Assembly (NCBI GenBank): GCA_963422275.1
Contig: OY729418.1
Location: forward strand, 3,100,001 to 3,164,000
Direction of reading: 5' to 3'
Length of the DNA stretch: 64,000 bases
Source: G963422275 sp963422275
GTDB lineage: Bacteria > Pseudomonadota > Alphaproteobacteria > Rhodobacterales > Rhodobacteraceae
Part shown: positions 26,376 through 35,428 of the stretch, one piece after another
Numbering within the stretch: position 1 is the stretch's first letter
Layout: each line of letters opens with the position of its first letter
The notes under the pieces: model-generated
Database searches by the model: none
The model's input: the letters and a program-made list of their open reading frames with translations, nothing else
Told to the model about the DNA's origin: nothing
Translations under genes and position numbers: made by a program

Positions 26376-27263
26376 TTATGTCAGGTACCTTTCGAACCAT
26401 CCAATGGTTCTTTCCCACGCAAGATTTGCGGCAGCTTCGTCATAGCGCGGTGTTGAATCGTTGTGGAAACCGTGATTCACGTCAGGATAGATATGTGCCT
26501 CGTAAACCTTGCCGTGCGCCTTCAATGCGGCCTCGTATTTCGGCCAGCTCGCGTTGATCCGCTCGTCGAGTTCTGCGAAATGCAGCAACAGCGGTGCTTG
26601 AATCTTGGGCACGTCGCCTGCGCTTGCCTGGCGTCCGTAGAAGGGTACAGACGCTGATAGTTCCGGATAGGCAACCGCCAGCGCGTTGCATACCCCGCCG
26701 CCATAGCAAAATCCGACCGATCCCACTTTCTTGGTGCAATCATCACGGGCCATCAAATGCTCAAACCCGGCGAAAAAGTCGTTCAGGAGCTTTTCGCGGT
26801 CGACGGTGCGTTGCAGCGTTCGACCTTCGTCGTCGGTCCCCGGGTAGCCTCCGACCGCCGTCAGCCCGTCCGGTGCCAGCGACATGAAACCAGCCTTTGC
26901 AACCCGGCGCGCCACATCCTCGATATAGGGATTCAGCCCCCGGTTCTCGTGCACGACCAGCACCGCTGGAAGAGCGCCTTCTGCCGCCGATGGCTTGACC
27001 AAGTATCCATTCACTTTGCCATGACCATTTGGTGACGGATAGGTGATGTATTCTGGTGCGATGCTTGGGTCATTGGATGAAACTTGCTCGGCAAGGGCGT
27101 ATTTTGGGCTGAGCAAGTCCAGCAGGGCAACGGAGGTCAACCCTCCAATCGCCCATTTCGACGATCGGTCCAGAAACTCGCGCTTGGTGATCTTGCCATG
27201 TGCATAATAGTCATAAAGGTCCAGCAACTCTTGATCGAACTCTTTTGCAGTCATTCGGGTCAT
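26376..27263 (-). CDS. Dienelactone hydrolase-family protein
   Basis: This 295-residue alpha/beta hydrolase resembles carboxymethylenebutenolidase, which opens dienelactone in aromatic degradation. The catalytic triad is visible: Cys186 in GFCYGGG, Asp233 in AELDERI and His264 in DVNHGFHND. Residues 30-60 hold a possible twin-arginine-like or membrane segment (DRSSKWAIGGLTSVALLDLL), so it may be exported, as are several relatives of about 290 residues. The start at 27263 has AAAGGGAG nearby; the longer frame is rejected. Its TAA stop (26378-26376) lies inside the 8-bp duplication made by the IS1595 transposon, so the insertion just spared the protein. No aromatic pathway genes adjoin. Confidence 0.88.
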   Translation of the reverse strand: MTRMTAKEFDQELLDLYDYYAHGKITKREFLDRSSKWAIGGLTSVALLDLLSPKYALAEQVSSNDPSIAPEYITYPSPNGHGKVNGYLVKPSAAEGALPAVLVVHENRGLNPYIEDVARRVAKAGFMSLAPDGLTAVGGYPGTDDEGRTLQRTVDREKLLNDFFAGFEHLMARDDCTKKVGSVGFCYGGGVCNALAVAYPELSASVPFYGRQASAGDVPKIQAPLLLHFAELDERINASWPKYEAALKAHGKVYEAHIYPDVNHGFHNDSTPRYDEAAANLAWERTIGWFERYLT

Positions 27264-28098
27264 TGCATTAGCTCCCTTTGCCTGTTCGCGCGCCCTACGC
27301 ACGCAATTGCCAGTCTTCTGCGGCGATTCGCTGCACTGCATTCTGCCTGACTTCTCAAACGAAGCGGGAAGAAGCATCCTGCGATATGCCTGCGGATTGC
27401 GAAATCAGCTATTATGTCTATTCCTTGTCCGGGCCGTCACGTCAATGGGGCTGGGCTTGGCGCCCTCGAAGTTTCCGTGGTCGTGAAGCCTGATCCTTGA
27501 TTCGCTTTTCAAGACGCCTGGCGACGTCAGGGGCAGCGTTGTCTTGCGCTTGCCGTCTGTCAAAAACTATGCACCCGTGCCGTCCCAAATCTTTCACGAC
27601 TGCTTTGGCCATTTTTTCGCATCCACTATTTCTTTGTACTCTCAACGTCCTTGAAGTTTTTTTCAACTCTGAATTTTGTGTCTGGCGGGATTGTGAGTGT
27701 TCTTGCCCCTTTCGACAGTCTGATGCAGATCATTGGGTGGCCTCTGGAGAAGCTTCTGAATGTCTCGGCGAATATGAAGAATGAAGCGAGTCCTGTGAAG
27801 TTGCCGTCATTGCCGACCTTCATGGATTTGGCACACAGCTGTTTCCTGCGCCAAGCACCTTCATCCGCATCCATTGCGGGAAAATTGACAAGCATGCCTT
27901 GGCAGCGCGATGCCGCGGTTGCCCGCAGTCACAGTCTGGACGTGCTGTCGAATCCCTTTGCTGCGAAAGGATGAACGGCCTCGCCTCGTTTCGGGCACTG
28001 ATCGCGTTGAATGGCGATTTCCACTTGACTGAAATACAGGTCGAGACTGACTGAATGCGGGGGAGGCAGAGGGCTTGCGGAATTTTCTATCAGCTTTG
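27264..28098. other. 835-bp interval without a supported gene
   Basis: Two minus-strand frames (27626-27895 and 27442-27666) overlap in different phases. Together they could be one frameshifted gene, but neither resembles a known family and no clear ribosome site precedes them. On present evidence this is non-coding or decayed sequence upstream of the hydrolase gene. Confidence 0.5.
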
Positions 28099-29589
28099 CT
28101 ACAGGCGCCGCATCAGGTCCCTTGTGCGTTCGTACAATTCCCTGAAGGCTTCGTATCCCGCTTCGTACACCTGATTTGGGGCGGCTCGAACGGTGCGCGA
28201 AACCTTGTTCCATTCCTTTATTCTGTCGCGTTCCACTGCGCCAATCGCCACCGCTGCAAGAAAGGCATCGCCATAGCTCGCGCCAAGAGTGATTTCACGA
28301 ACGGTTTGATCCAGTTCGGAAATGTCAGAGGTCGCTTGCAACCAGATATTGTTCTTGGTTCCCCCGCCGACTGCCTGAAGACGTCCCGGCTTCGCGCCAG
28401 TTTCGGCGAACGTCTCGAAGACATGGCGCGTACCGTAGGCAATGCCTTCCAGCATGGCTCGGAAGATGTCTCCGCGCGTGTGCGTGAGGTCAAGCCCGAA
28501 AATGCAGCCTTTGGCGTTCGGGTCGTGGATTGGCGTACGCTCGCCGGAGAAATACGGTAGCATGATCAATCCTTTCGCTCCGGGTGGGGAAGAAGCGGCT
28601 TCTTCAACCAAAGTTGCGAATGCAGCCCCTCGCTCGAGCTCGGATGCAAATGTCTCTCGAAACCAGTGCGTTAGAGTTCCGCTTGTCGAGAGACCGGCGA
28701 GAGATGAATGCTCCGTCGGAAATAGCCAGGGTGCGTACCAGAGTCGCGCGTCACATATCCTTTCGCTTGTTACGGTCACAAAGAACATCGTCGATCCGTA
28801 CATTACCATCAGGTCACCCGGCGCAATCACGCCCACACTCGCCGCTTCTGCCGCCGCATCGATGGTTCCAACAGTTACAGGCGTTCCTTCGGCCAACCCG
28901 GTCTCGAGAGCTGCTTCGGCGGTGACAGCGCCCGCAATGTCGCAGGTCCAGAGAATCTGGGGAAGTCGATCAATCTCGATCAATTCACCGCATAGCGAAT
29001 CATCCCATTTCTGAGTATTCGAATTGTAGAGCGGCACGAAGTTTGCCGCTGTGTAATGATCGATAACGCAGTTTCCCGTGAGCTTTTGAACCAGGAAAGT
29101 CGTGGATGAAACGATGCTCGCTGCCTGCTCAAATACTTCAGGGCGATTTCTTTTCAGCCAAAGGATTTTCGGACCCACAGCTTGGGAAGTGAGTGCGTTT
29201 CCATTAAATTCCAGGATGCTCTTCTCTCCGATTAACGAGGTCAGTTCCTGGATTTCCTCTGCGGAACGCGTGTCGACACCGTAGAGAACGGCATTCATCA
29301 ACGGATGTCCCGCACGGTCGACGGGAAGCATGCACGGACCGATGGCGCTGGTTGCGATGGCGGCGATCTCGGATGGCTTTACATCGCATTTGGAAAATAA
29401 CGTCGACGCAGTGTCCACAATTCCACGCCACCAATCCTCTTCGGGACGATGCTCGGCCCATCCCGGCTTGGGGACATGCATCTTGTGCGGCCTTGAGGAC
29501 GTCGCGAGAATTCGCCCTTGCGCGTCGCAGATGACACCTTTGGTTTCGAAGGTGCCGATGTCAATTCCGAGAAAACGGTCTTTTTCCAT
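28099..29589 (-). CDS. FGGY-family carbohydrate kinase (xylulokinase-like)
   Basis: This 496-residue kinase phosphorylates a sugar or polyol in the cytoplasm. The N-terminal phosphate loop LGIDIGTFETKGVICD, the substrate-side HVPKPGWAEHRPEEDWW, and the C-terminal FGGY features ERTPIHDPNAKGCIFGLDL and LQAVGGGTKNNIWLQATSDI are all present. The best general resemblance is to xylulokinase; the sugar cannot be assigned. Its start overlaps the end of the M42 peptidase gene by 29 bases, so the two are co-translated. It ends an operon with the BtpA/SgcQ-like and SgcX-like genes. Confidence 0.92.
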   Translation of the reverse strand: MEKDRFLGIDIGTFETKGVICDAQGRILATSSRPHKMHVPKPGWAEHRPEEDWWRGIVDTASTLFSKCDVKPSEIAAIATSAIGPCMLPVDRAGHPLMNAVLYGVDTRSAEEIQELTSLIGEKSILEFNGNALTSQAVGPKILWLKRNRPEVFEQAASIVSSTTFLVQKLTGNCVIDHYTAANFVPLYNSNTQKWDDSLCGELIEIDRLPQILWTCDIAGAVTAEAALETGLAEGTPVTVGTIDAAAEAASVGVIAPGDLMVMYGSTMFFVTVTSERICDARLWYAPWLFPTEHSSLAGLSTSGTLTHWFRETFASELERGAAFATLVEEAASSPPGAKGLIMLPYFSGERTPIHDPNAKGCIFGLDLTHTRGDIFRAMLEGIAYGTRHVFETFAETGAKPGRLQAVGGGTKNNIWLQATSDISELDQTVREITLGASYGDAFLAAVAIGAVERDRIKEWNKVSRTVRAAPNQVYEAGYEAFRELYERTRDLMRRL

Positions 29590-30694
29590 CTCGCGACCTG
29601 TTCAATATGCTGTGGCTGTCGATTGCCCGAATTGACTCTGCCAGAACCACCGACAGGCCGTGCAAATCCCCGAGATCGCACATCTCAGCCGAAGAATGAG
29701 AGTAGCGAAGGGGAAATCCAGTGTCTAGGCAGGCGACGCCGTGTCCTAAAGTCTGAACGTGCGAGAGATCGGTCAACGCTCCCATATGAACGCTTCGCTG
29801 TATCGGAATCTGCATTCGACCAGCAGTTGATTCAAGCAGTGCCACGAGTGCGGGATGCGGGATTACGCCGTTCAGTGTGCCCCGACCATGAAAGGAGTAC
29901 ATGCTGATACCGAGGCCGCCTCCGAGCTGCACATCTCCGAGGTTTCTCATGTCTGGAGTGTCCGTCGCAAGTATGAGGTCGACTTGGAATGCGATATCCG
30001 GACTCAGCCTCCGGGCCGCCGGAACCACTCCTTGCAAGTTGAATTCCTCTTGAACCGAAAAAAGCAGGTGAACCGTTGTTTTTGGAGGGTCTTCCCTTAA
30101 TTTCCTTGCAACGTCGAGCACAACTGCACAGCCGGCGCGGTCGTCAATTGCTGAGCCCGCGACGCGGTTTCCGTTCAGGCGCTCCATCCAGGGCCGATAA
30201 ACCACAGGCGAACCGATCCTGATGCCAGCGCTTTCTGCTTGGTCCCAAGTCTCGAAGCCCGCGTCTATATAGAGATCGCCGCACCGCAATACGGCGTATT
30301 TTTCTTCCGGCGTTGTTGCATGATGTGACTTTGCCGCAATGATGCCTGGCACGTTCGCTCCGCGTTCCGTTGAGATCACGACCCGCTGGCCGGGGAGCGT
30401 CTTCTCCGGCACACCGCCCAATCGTTCGAAACGCAAAAATCCGTCCTGCTCAATTTTCCGTACCACAAAACCCAACTGATCCAGGTGTGCAAACAGCAGC
30501 ACGGAGGGTGCTCCGCTTTGGCCTTCGATTGTTGCAAATAGATTCCCGAGCGTATCTGTTTCGCTGTCAAGTTCCATTTCGAGCAAGTGGCGGCGGATTT
30601 CAGCGGCGACGTCCTTTTCGTGTCCGCTCAGCCCGGGGATCGCGCAGAGCTTGATAAGTGTCCGTTCAATGCGTGTGATTGCGTTTGCATCCAT
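29561..30694 (-). CDS. M42-family metallopeptidase, SgcX/FrvX-like
   Basis: This 377-residue enzyme belongs to the M42 aminopeptidase family, whose SgcX and FrvX members sit in sugar operons. Two-metal ligands are visible: His and Asp in FAHLDQLGF, Asp in SAIDDRAGC, Glu-Glu in SVQEEFNLQG, Asp in ATDTP and His in RYSHSSAEMCDLGD. I start at MDANAITRIE (30694), 19 bases after the upstream stop; the longer frame lacks support. The real substrate of sugar-operon M42 proteins is unclear (peptide, or an amide or glycosyl linkage). Association with a BtpA/SgcQ-like gene and a kinase matches the E. coli sgc operon theme. Confidence 0.88.
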   Translation of the reverse strand: MDANAITRIERTLIKLCAIPGLSGHEKDVAAEIRRHLLEMELDSETDTLGNLFATIEGQSGAPSVLLFAHLDQLGFVVRKIEQDGFLRFERLGGVPEKTLPGQRVVISTERGANVPGIIAAKSHHATTPEEKYAVLRCGDLYIDAGFETWDQAESAGIRIGSPVVYRPWMERLNGNRVAGSAIDDRAGCAVVLDVARKLREDPPKTTVHLLFSVQEEFNLQGVVPAARRLSPDIAFQVDLILATDTPDMRNLGDVQLGGGLGISMYSFHGRGTLNGVIPHPALVALLESTAGRMQIPIQRSVHMGALTDLSHVQTLGHGVACLDTGFPLRYSHSSAEMCDLGDLHGLSVVLAESIRAIDSHSILNRSRDGKRPFSRN

Positions 30695-30713
30695 CTTTCG
30701 CCGCCTGCTGGAG

Positions 30714-31526
30714 TTAGCCGTCCCGAGCCCTTCGTGCCTGTGCCATGAAGTTTGCAGCACGGTCGGGATCGACTGGATTCCAGGTGTTGCCGTTCACTTT
30801 GAGGGCGGAGCCGACGATCACTCCGTCCACCAGTTCGAGCACATTCCTGACGGAATTCATGGTTACGCCAGTGTTTGCCAGAACGGGAACGTCGGCAATC
30901 GCGTTCTTGACTGCCGCCAAATCAGGCAGGGGAGCGGGCTCTCCGGTCAACGGTCCCGATACGAGAATGGCATCGGGCAGTGACGAAAACACGGCGCTGC
31001 GCGCACGGTCGGCCAATGGCCGCCGGTCTAGTGAATATGCAAACTCTGCGCAGATGTTGAAGAACATCTTGACGTTTGTCCCGGCAAGACGATTGCGGTA
31101 GCGAATCGCCTCCGCGGCATTGGGCGACCAGATCCCCATATCGGAGGCATAGCAGCCGGTGAATATCTCCCGCACGAACGATGCACCAGTCGCGGCAGCG
31201 AGCGCCACGGTTGCCATTGGATCCCAAAGTACGTTTACTCCAAACGGCAAGTCAAGTTTTTCGGCGAGGCGCCCGATCACATATGCCATGGCCGATGTCG
31301 TGGCCGGGTCTGCCTTTAGTTCGTACGGGCGATCGTTTTCATTTCCGAACATCACGGCATCTACCCTGGCGTTCCGAAGCGCTTCCAAGTCATGTGTCGC
31401 ATCAAGAACCACTCCTTCAATGCCCCTCTCGGAGTCAAATCGCGGGCTGCCGGGAGTGGCGGCCAGATGCATCATCGCGATAACCGGTTTCGGCGTGCCG
31501 AATATTTCCGCAAGTATGGCTGTCAT
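30714..31526 (-). CDS. BtpA/SgcQ-family TIM-barrel protein
   Basis: This protein of about 270 residues is a member of the BtpA/SgcQ family. Typical blocks are KPVIAMMHLAATPGSPRF, DAVMFGNENDRPY, LPFGVNVLWDP, ASFVREIFTGCYASDMGIW and PVLANTGVTMNSVRNVLELVDGVIVGSALKVNGN. The last block resembles a phosphate-binding barrel end. BtpA was named for photosystem I assembly in cyanobacteria, but in heterotrophs the gene lies in sugar operons beside M42 peptidases and kinases, as here. The biochemical reaction is not established. I prefer the ATG at 31526 (AAAAGAG upstream) over 31532. Confidence 0.85.
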   Translation of the reverse strand: MTAILAEIFGTPKPVIAMMHLAATPGSPRFDSERGIEGVVLDATHDLEALRNARVDAVMFGNENDRPYELKADPATTSAMAYVIGRLAEKLDLPFGVNVLWDPMATVALAAATGASFVREIFTGCYASDMGIWSPNAAEAIRYRNRLAGTNVKMFFNICAEFAYSLDRRPLADRARSAVFSSLPDAILVSGPLTGEPAPLPDLAAVKNAIADVPVLANTGVTMNSVRNVLELVDGVIVGSALKVNGNTWNPVDPDRAANFMAQARRARDG

Positions 31527-31832
31527 GATCATCTCTTTTCACAAAACTCTGCCAAGTTCAATTTGCCGCGTTTGCGCGAGGATGCATTGGCTTGGATCAA
31601 GATTCCACTTCACGCTCGAATCTGGAAGGATTGCGCCAATTCGGCTATGGCGAGGCAACGAACATTCGAGGTCTCCCCGCCAGCCACTTTCAGAAACAGC
31701 GGTGATCGATGCCAGGTGAATTGAATTGCCATGTGGCACTGCATTGGGCATTTTCGATTTTGCACTGTCGCTCAACTGGCTTAAAATCGAATTTGCTGGT
31801 GCAGTTCGCGCCTGCAGAACAGGAAGAAAATT

Positions 31833-32858
31833 TTGAAAAAAAGAACTTGGTCGAGGAGTGGAAGCGCAGAAATCGAGTTCACGGAGCTTGGATTCGGCAC
31901 GGCGCCTCTAGGCAACATGTACCGGTCGATAAGCGACGATGACGCGCAGCGCATTCTGGAAGAAGCTTGGAGCTTCGGCATCCGCTATTTCGACACGGCA
32001 CCACTCTATGGTCTGACCCTTTCGGAACGAAGGCTGGGCGACTTCCTGAAGACGAAAGATCGAGGTGAATTTGTTCTGTCCACCAAGGCGGGACGGCTTC
32101 TGCGCCCGTGCGGTCCGAAAGACCGAACTGGAATTGGGCAATGGTTCGACGTTCCGAACATGCGCCAAGTTTACGACTACTCGCACGACGGGATCATGCG
32201 CAGCTTTGAGGAGAGTTTGAGCCGATTGGACATCGACCGGGTTGACGTGCTGTTCGTTCACGATCTTTGCATTTTCACGCATGGGAGCAAGGAAACTTCG
32301 GACCGGCGGATATGCGAATTCATGGCTGGAGGCTACGACGCGATGGTACGCCTTCGGGACGAGGGCGCTGTTCGCGCGATCGGAGGCGGAGTCAACGAAT
32401 GGGAGGTTTGTCAGACATTGGCGGAGAGAGGGGATTTCGATCTATTTCTGCTTGCCGGACGCTACACTCTGCTGGAGCAGGAAGCACTTGATTCGTTCTT
32501 TCCACTGTGCGAGCAGCGGGGCATCGGCATTGTCATCGGCGGCCCGTACAATTCAGGAATTCTTGCGACCGGTCCCATGAAGGGGGCTTTTTACAACTAT
32601 TCGCCAGCTTCGGATCAAATCTTGGATCGCGTGGGCAAAATCAAGTCCATATGCGATGACCATTCAATTGAACTTAAGACAGCTGCCTTGAGGTTTCCAC
32701 TACTCCACTCAGTCGTCGTGTCCGTAATCCCGGGTGCACAGAGCGTCGACGAAGCAGAGTCAAACGGGGAGAACATCAAGCGGAATGTTCCGGTTGCGTT
32801 GTGGAACGATCTGAAGGCGGAAGGTCTTCTGAGGAAAGACGCGCCGACCCCGAATTGA
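31833..32858 (+). CDS. Aldo/keto reductase (L-fucose/D-threo-aldose 1-dehydrogenase-like)
   Basis: This 341-residue NAD(P)-dependent oxidoreductase has the complete AKR tetrad: Asp54 and Tyr59 in YFDTAPLYG, Lys85 in STKAGRLL and His143 in LFVHDL. The sequence GQWFDVPNMRQVYDYSHDGIMRSFEESLSRL is characteristic of the D-threo-aldose/L-fucose 1-dehydrogenase and pyridoxal 4-dehydrogenase branch, so it may oxidise a fucose-like sugar to its lactone. Translation probably starts at TTG (31833) with AGGAAG six bases upstream. It diverges from the SgcQ-like operon across 306 bases that should hold both promoters. The fucose-type mutarotase at 5.5 kb fits the same substrate class. Confidence 0.88.
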   Translation: MKKRTWSRSGSAEIEFTELGFGTAPLGNMYRSISDDDAQRILEEAWSFGIRYFDTAPLYGLTLSERRLGDFLKTKDRGEFVLSTKAGRLLRPCGPKDRTGIGQWFDVPNMRQVYDYSHDGIMRSFEESLSRLDIDRVDVLFVHDLCIFTHGSKETSDRRICEFMAGGYDAMVRLRDEGAVRAIGGGVNEWEVCQTLAERGDFDLFLLAGRYTLLEQEALDSFFPLCEQRGIGIVIGGPYNSGILATGPMKGAFYNYSPASDQILDRVGKIKSICDDHSIELKTAALRFPLLHSVVVSVIPGAQSVDEAESNGENIKRNVPVALWNDLKAEGLLRKDAPTPN

Positions 32859-33024
32859 TCGCTGGACGCAAACTGTCGCAGCGCGACCTGCACAGTAAGC
32901 AGACCGGCAGGGTATTCTCGGCTCGAACAGATCGATCCTCGCTGTTCGCAAGCTGGGTCCGTTTGACAATTCATGTAGCAATTGGGCCGCCGCTCGCTAG
33001 CAGGCCCTGCGCATGTTCATCGCA

Positions 33025-33672
33025 TCAGCAAGTCGATCGCGTTTCAGGGGGTGCAGCCTTCATTGGTGTGGCATTCGGCGGTCTTAGGTAGAGCGGAGTT
33101 GGACGGGAGTAGGTTTCGGATTTCCGGCTTGCGGCGATGAGCGCGACCGCTTGACCTGGAGGGGCGGAAGGGTCGGATCGAGAAGCTCGGAACTTCTTGG
33201 CAAGTGCGCCCGCGTTCTGCCCGACAAAGATGAGATTTTCAGAATTCGGAACTTCAATGGAGTCGATGTCCGCAACGAACGGAGTGCCGTCCGCCCCGAT
33301 GCGGCAAAACACTTTGCCCCCCTTGGCGCTTATGGTAACGATTGTCGTACACGGTTGATTCAACGACATCATGTCGAACCTGTCAACGCCGATTGCCGGC
33401 ACGCCTAGCGAAAGCGCGAGACCCCTTGCAGCCGACACGCCAATGCGGATTCCGGTGAAGTTCCCTGGACCCACTCCGACCCCTATAGCCTCGATCTGGT
33501 GCCAATTAAGCTCTGTGTCTGCTAGCAACTCCCCGATCAGGGGAAACAAGTGGTCTGCTCTTCCGCGTTGGATTGGCTCTTGGCGATGCGCAACGATGGT
33601 CTGGCCGACTGCCAATGCGGCGGAACAGAAGCCGGAAGATGTATCAAACCCGAGAATCGCTCGTTCAGACAA
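33025..33672 (-). CDS. tsaB: tRNA threonylcarbamoyladenosine biosynthesis protein TsaB
   Basis: This 215-residue protein works with TsaD and TsaE to make the t6A modification at position 37 of tRNAs reading ANN codons. The N-terminus ILGFDTSSGFCSAAL and the conserved VGVGPGNFTGIRIGVSAARGLAL are diagnostic of TsaB (YeaZ). It lacks the metal-binding His motif of TsaD, as it should. It overlaps the upstream Fe-S gene by 8 bases and is the last gene of that pair. Length is normal for the family. Confidence 0.92.
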   Translation of the reverse strand: MSERAILGFDTSSGFCSAALAVGQTIVAHRQEPIQRGRADHLFPLIGELLADTELNWHQIEAIGVGVGPGNFTGIRIGVSAARGLALSLGVPAIGVDRFDMMSLNQPCTTIVTISAKGGKVFCRIGADGTPFVADIDSIEVPNSENLIFVGQNAGALAKKFRASRSDPSAPPGQAVALIAASRKSETYSRPTPLYLRPPNATPMKAAPPETRSTC

Positions 33673-34228
33673 TGACCGGACGAACCTCGACTACCTCGGG
33701 AATGTAGTGACGCAATAGGTTTTCGATGCCCATCTTGAGGGTGATCGTGGAGGACGGGCATCCGGCGCAGGCACCTTGCATGTGAAGATACACGACGCCG
33801 CGCTCATATCCATGAAAAGTTATGTCACCGCCGTCTTGTGCGACTGCGGGACGCACTCTTGTGTCGAGCAACTCCTTGATCTGCTTGACAACCAATGGCT
33901 CTTCCGCCTCGTTGTGCCCACTTTGAGCATCTGCCGGGGCGGCGGCGTTCAAAATTGGCAGACCGGATTGAAAATGCTCCATGATGGAGCCGAGTATCGC
34001 GGGTTTGATGTGAACCCAATCCACGGATTCCGCCTTTGTAACAGCAATGAAATCGTGCCCGAAGAACACTCCTGTGACGCCTTCGATCTTGAAGATGCGA
34101 GAACCTAGTGGCGAATTCTCCGCGACTTCCGGATCCCGGAATTCTGCAGTACCCGACTCCATGACCTGCTGGCCTGGCATGAATTTCAGCGTGGCCGGAT
34201 TCGGGGTGGATTCAGTTTGAATGAACAT
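33665..34228 (-). CDS. NfuA-type Fe-S cluster carrier (NifU C-terminal domain)
   Basis: This 187-residue protein carries and hands over 4Fe-4S clusters. The N-terminal scaffold-like domain begins FIQTESTPNPATLKFMPG, the alphaproteobacterial and mitochondrial NFU1 type. The C-terminal NifU domain has RPAVAQDGGDITFHGY and the cluster-binding pair in GACAGCPSS (CxxC). It is first in a two-gene operon with tsaB, an arrangement I associate with Rhodobacterales. Confidence 0.93.
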   Translation of the reverse strand: MFIQTESTPNPATLKFMPGQQVMESGTAEFRDPEVAENSPLGSRIFKIEGVTGVFFGHDFIAVTKAESVDWVHIKPAILGSIMEHFQSGLPILNAAAPADAQSGHNEAEEPLVVKQIKELLDTRVRPAVAQDGGDITFHGYERGVVYLHMQGACAGCPSSTITLKMGIENLLRHYIPEVVEVRPVIV

Positions 34229-34319
34229 TCTCGCTCTCCCCTTGCTACCTACTCAGATAGTGGTGGAATCTCACAATGTCAATTTGTGCGTCTGCTGCTT
34301 CGTTTGGTGTCCATTTGAC

Positions 34320-34775
34320 TCATGTGATTGCCTCGAGACGCTCTTTGGTCAGTTCCCCGGGGACAATTGTTATCGGGATAGGCAAGGTTCCAGACGATTT
34401 GCTGAGTTGCGAAACCAGCGGGCCGGGACCTCGTCGGGATGTCCCGGCCCCGAGAACGAGAACCCCAATTTCCGAATCTTCATTGATCTGGCCCAGAATT
34501 TCCTGAACTGGCTCCCCTTCCCGAATTACCAGTTCAGGATGAATGCCGCGCCGGTCTCGCATCCATTTCGCGAAGACTTCGAAATGGACATTTATCCTTT
34601 CGCGCGCCTCCTCGCGCATTATGTCTCCGACTCCGATCCAGTGCTGGAACTCCTCGGGCGGAATAATGGATAGAATCTGGACGCTTCCGCCAGTGCTAGA
34701 TGCCCTCATGGCGGCGAACCGCATGGCGTTCAGGCATTCACGACTGTCATCGAGGACAACAAGGAATTTACGCAT
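34320..34775 (-). CDS. Universal stress protein (UspA family)
   Basis: This 151-residue cytoplasmic protein of the UspA fold starts MRKFLVVLDDSRECLNAMRFAA and contains SVQILSIIPPEEFQHW. Near the C-terminus, GVLVLGAGTSRRGPGPLVSQL takes the place of the ATP-binding G-2x-G-9x-G(S/T) motif. The GTSRRGPGPL version is a loose fit, so nucleotide binding is possible but not assured. It is transcribed alone, 91 bases upstream of nfuA on the same strand. Confidence 0.88.
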   Translation of the reverse strand: MRKFLVVLDDSRECLNAMRFAAMRASSTGGSVQILSIIPPEEFQHWIGVGDIMREEARERINVHFEVFAKWMRDRRGIHPELVIREGEPVQEILGQINEDSEIGVLVLGAGTSRRGPGPLVSQLSKSSGTLPIPITIVPGELTKERLEAIT

Positions 34776-35428
34776 GCCAATGAACCTTACGTCTTGGGTT
34801 GCGGGTACTTTGGGTAATGACTGGCCTCATTGAACCGAGGATATTGTCGTTGCGTGCAAGAATCCATCAGAAAGATGCTGACGGCCATCAGCTTTCATGA
34901 GCGGGTTCTATGCGTGTCGCATTTCAATAGGGGCAAGGCCTGATCGTGCATACACAATAACCGCGACGATTGTGAGCCTGCGATAACAGGCATGCCCGCG
35001 CCGTTGCTGTGTCTGTCACCGCCGATTGGGCTGACGAGGCCCATGATGGTGGTGGAGCGGTAGCTTGACCGTCGAGCTGGTCTCACCACGAGAAACCTTG
35101 AGCGCATCGCTTGTCGTGCTTCACGCGCACCGTGCCTGGCACTTGTGTCCGCTGCCCTATTGGTACTCGTTGCCAATAATGCCGTTCGACTTCCGGTCGC
35201 CATTATCGGCAGTTTTCTCGCTGACCAAGATAAATCGCGACACTCAATGCCGAGTGATTCGCGTTCGGCGGTAAAGCAGGCAATTCTTTGCTTGGCACGA
35301 TCTATCCACGAGTGCTCTTGCGGCGTACAAAATTTAGACGACTGCCGAGGACGGCTTGGGGTTGGACAGCAATCCAGGGTGGAGGAAGGCCGTAGCGAAA
35401 AAGTCTTCAAACGCTGAGCAGGCGCTGC
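34776..35428. other. 653-bp interval without a supported gene
   Basis: The longest frame (34895-35410, minus) is low in hydrophobic residues, rich in Arg and Ser, and resembles no family, so I treat it as chance. No tRNA-like cloverleaf or terminator with a T-run was seen. Confidence 0.55.

Noticed and set aside
27626..27895. 89-codon minus-strand frame as a gene
   Set aside because: No family, overlaps another weak frame in a different phase, poor ribosome site; left as unassigned.
34895..35410. 171-codon minus-strand frame
   Set aside because: Low-complexity Arg/Ser composition, no ribosome site and no recognisable domain.
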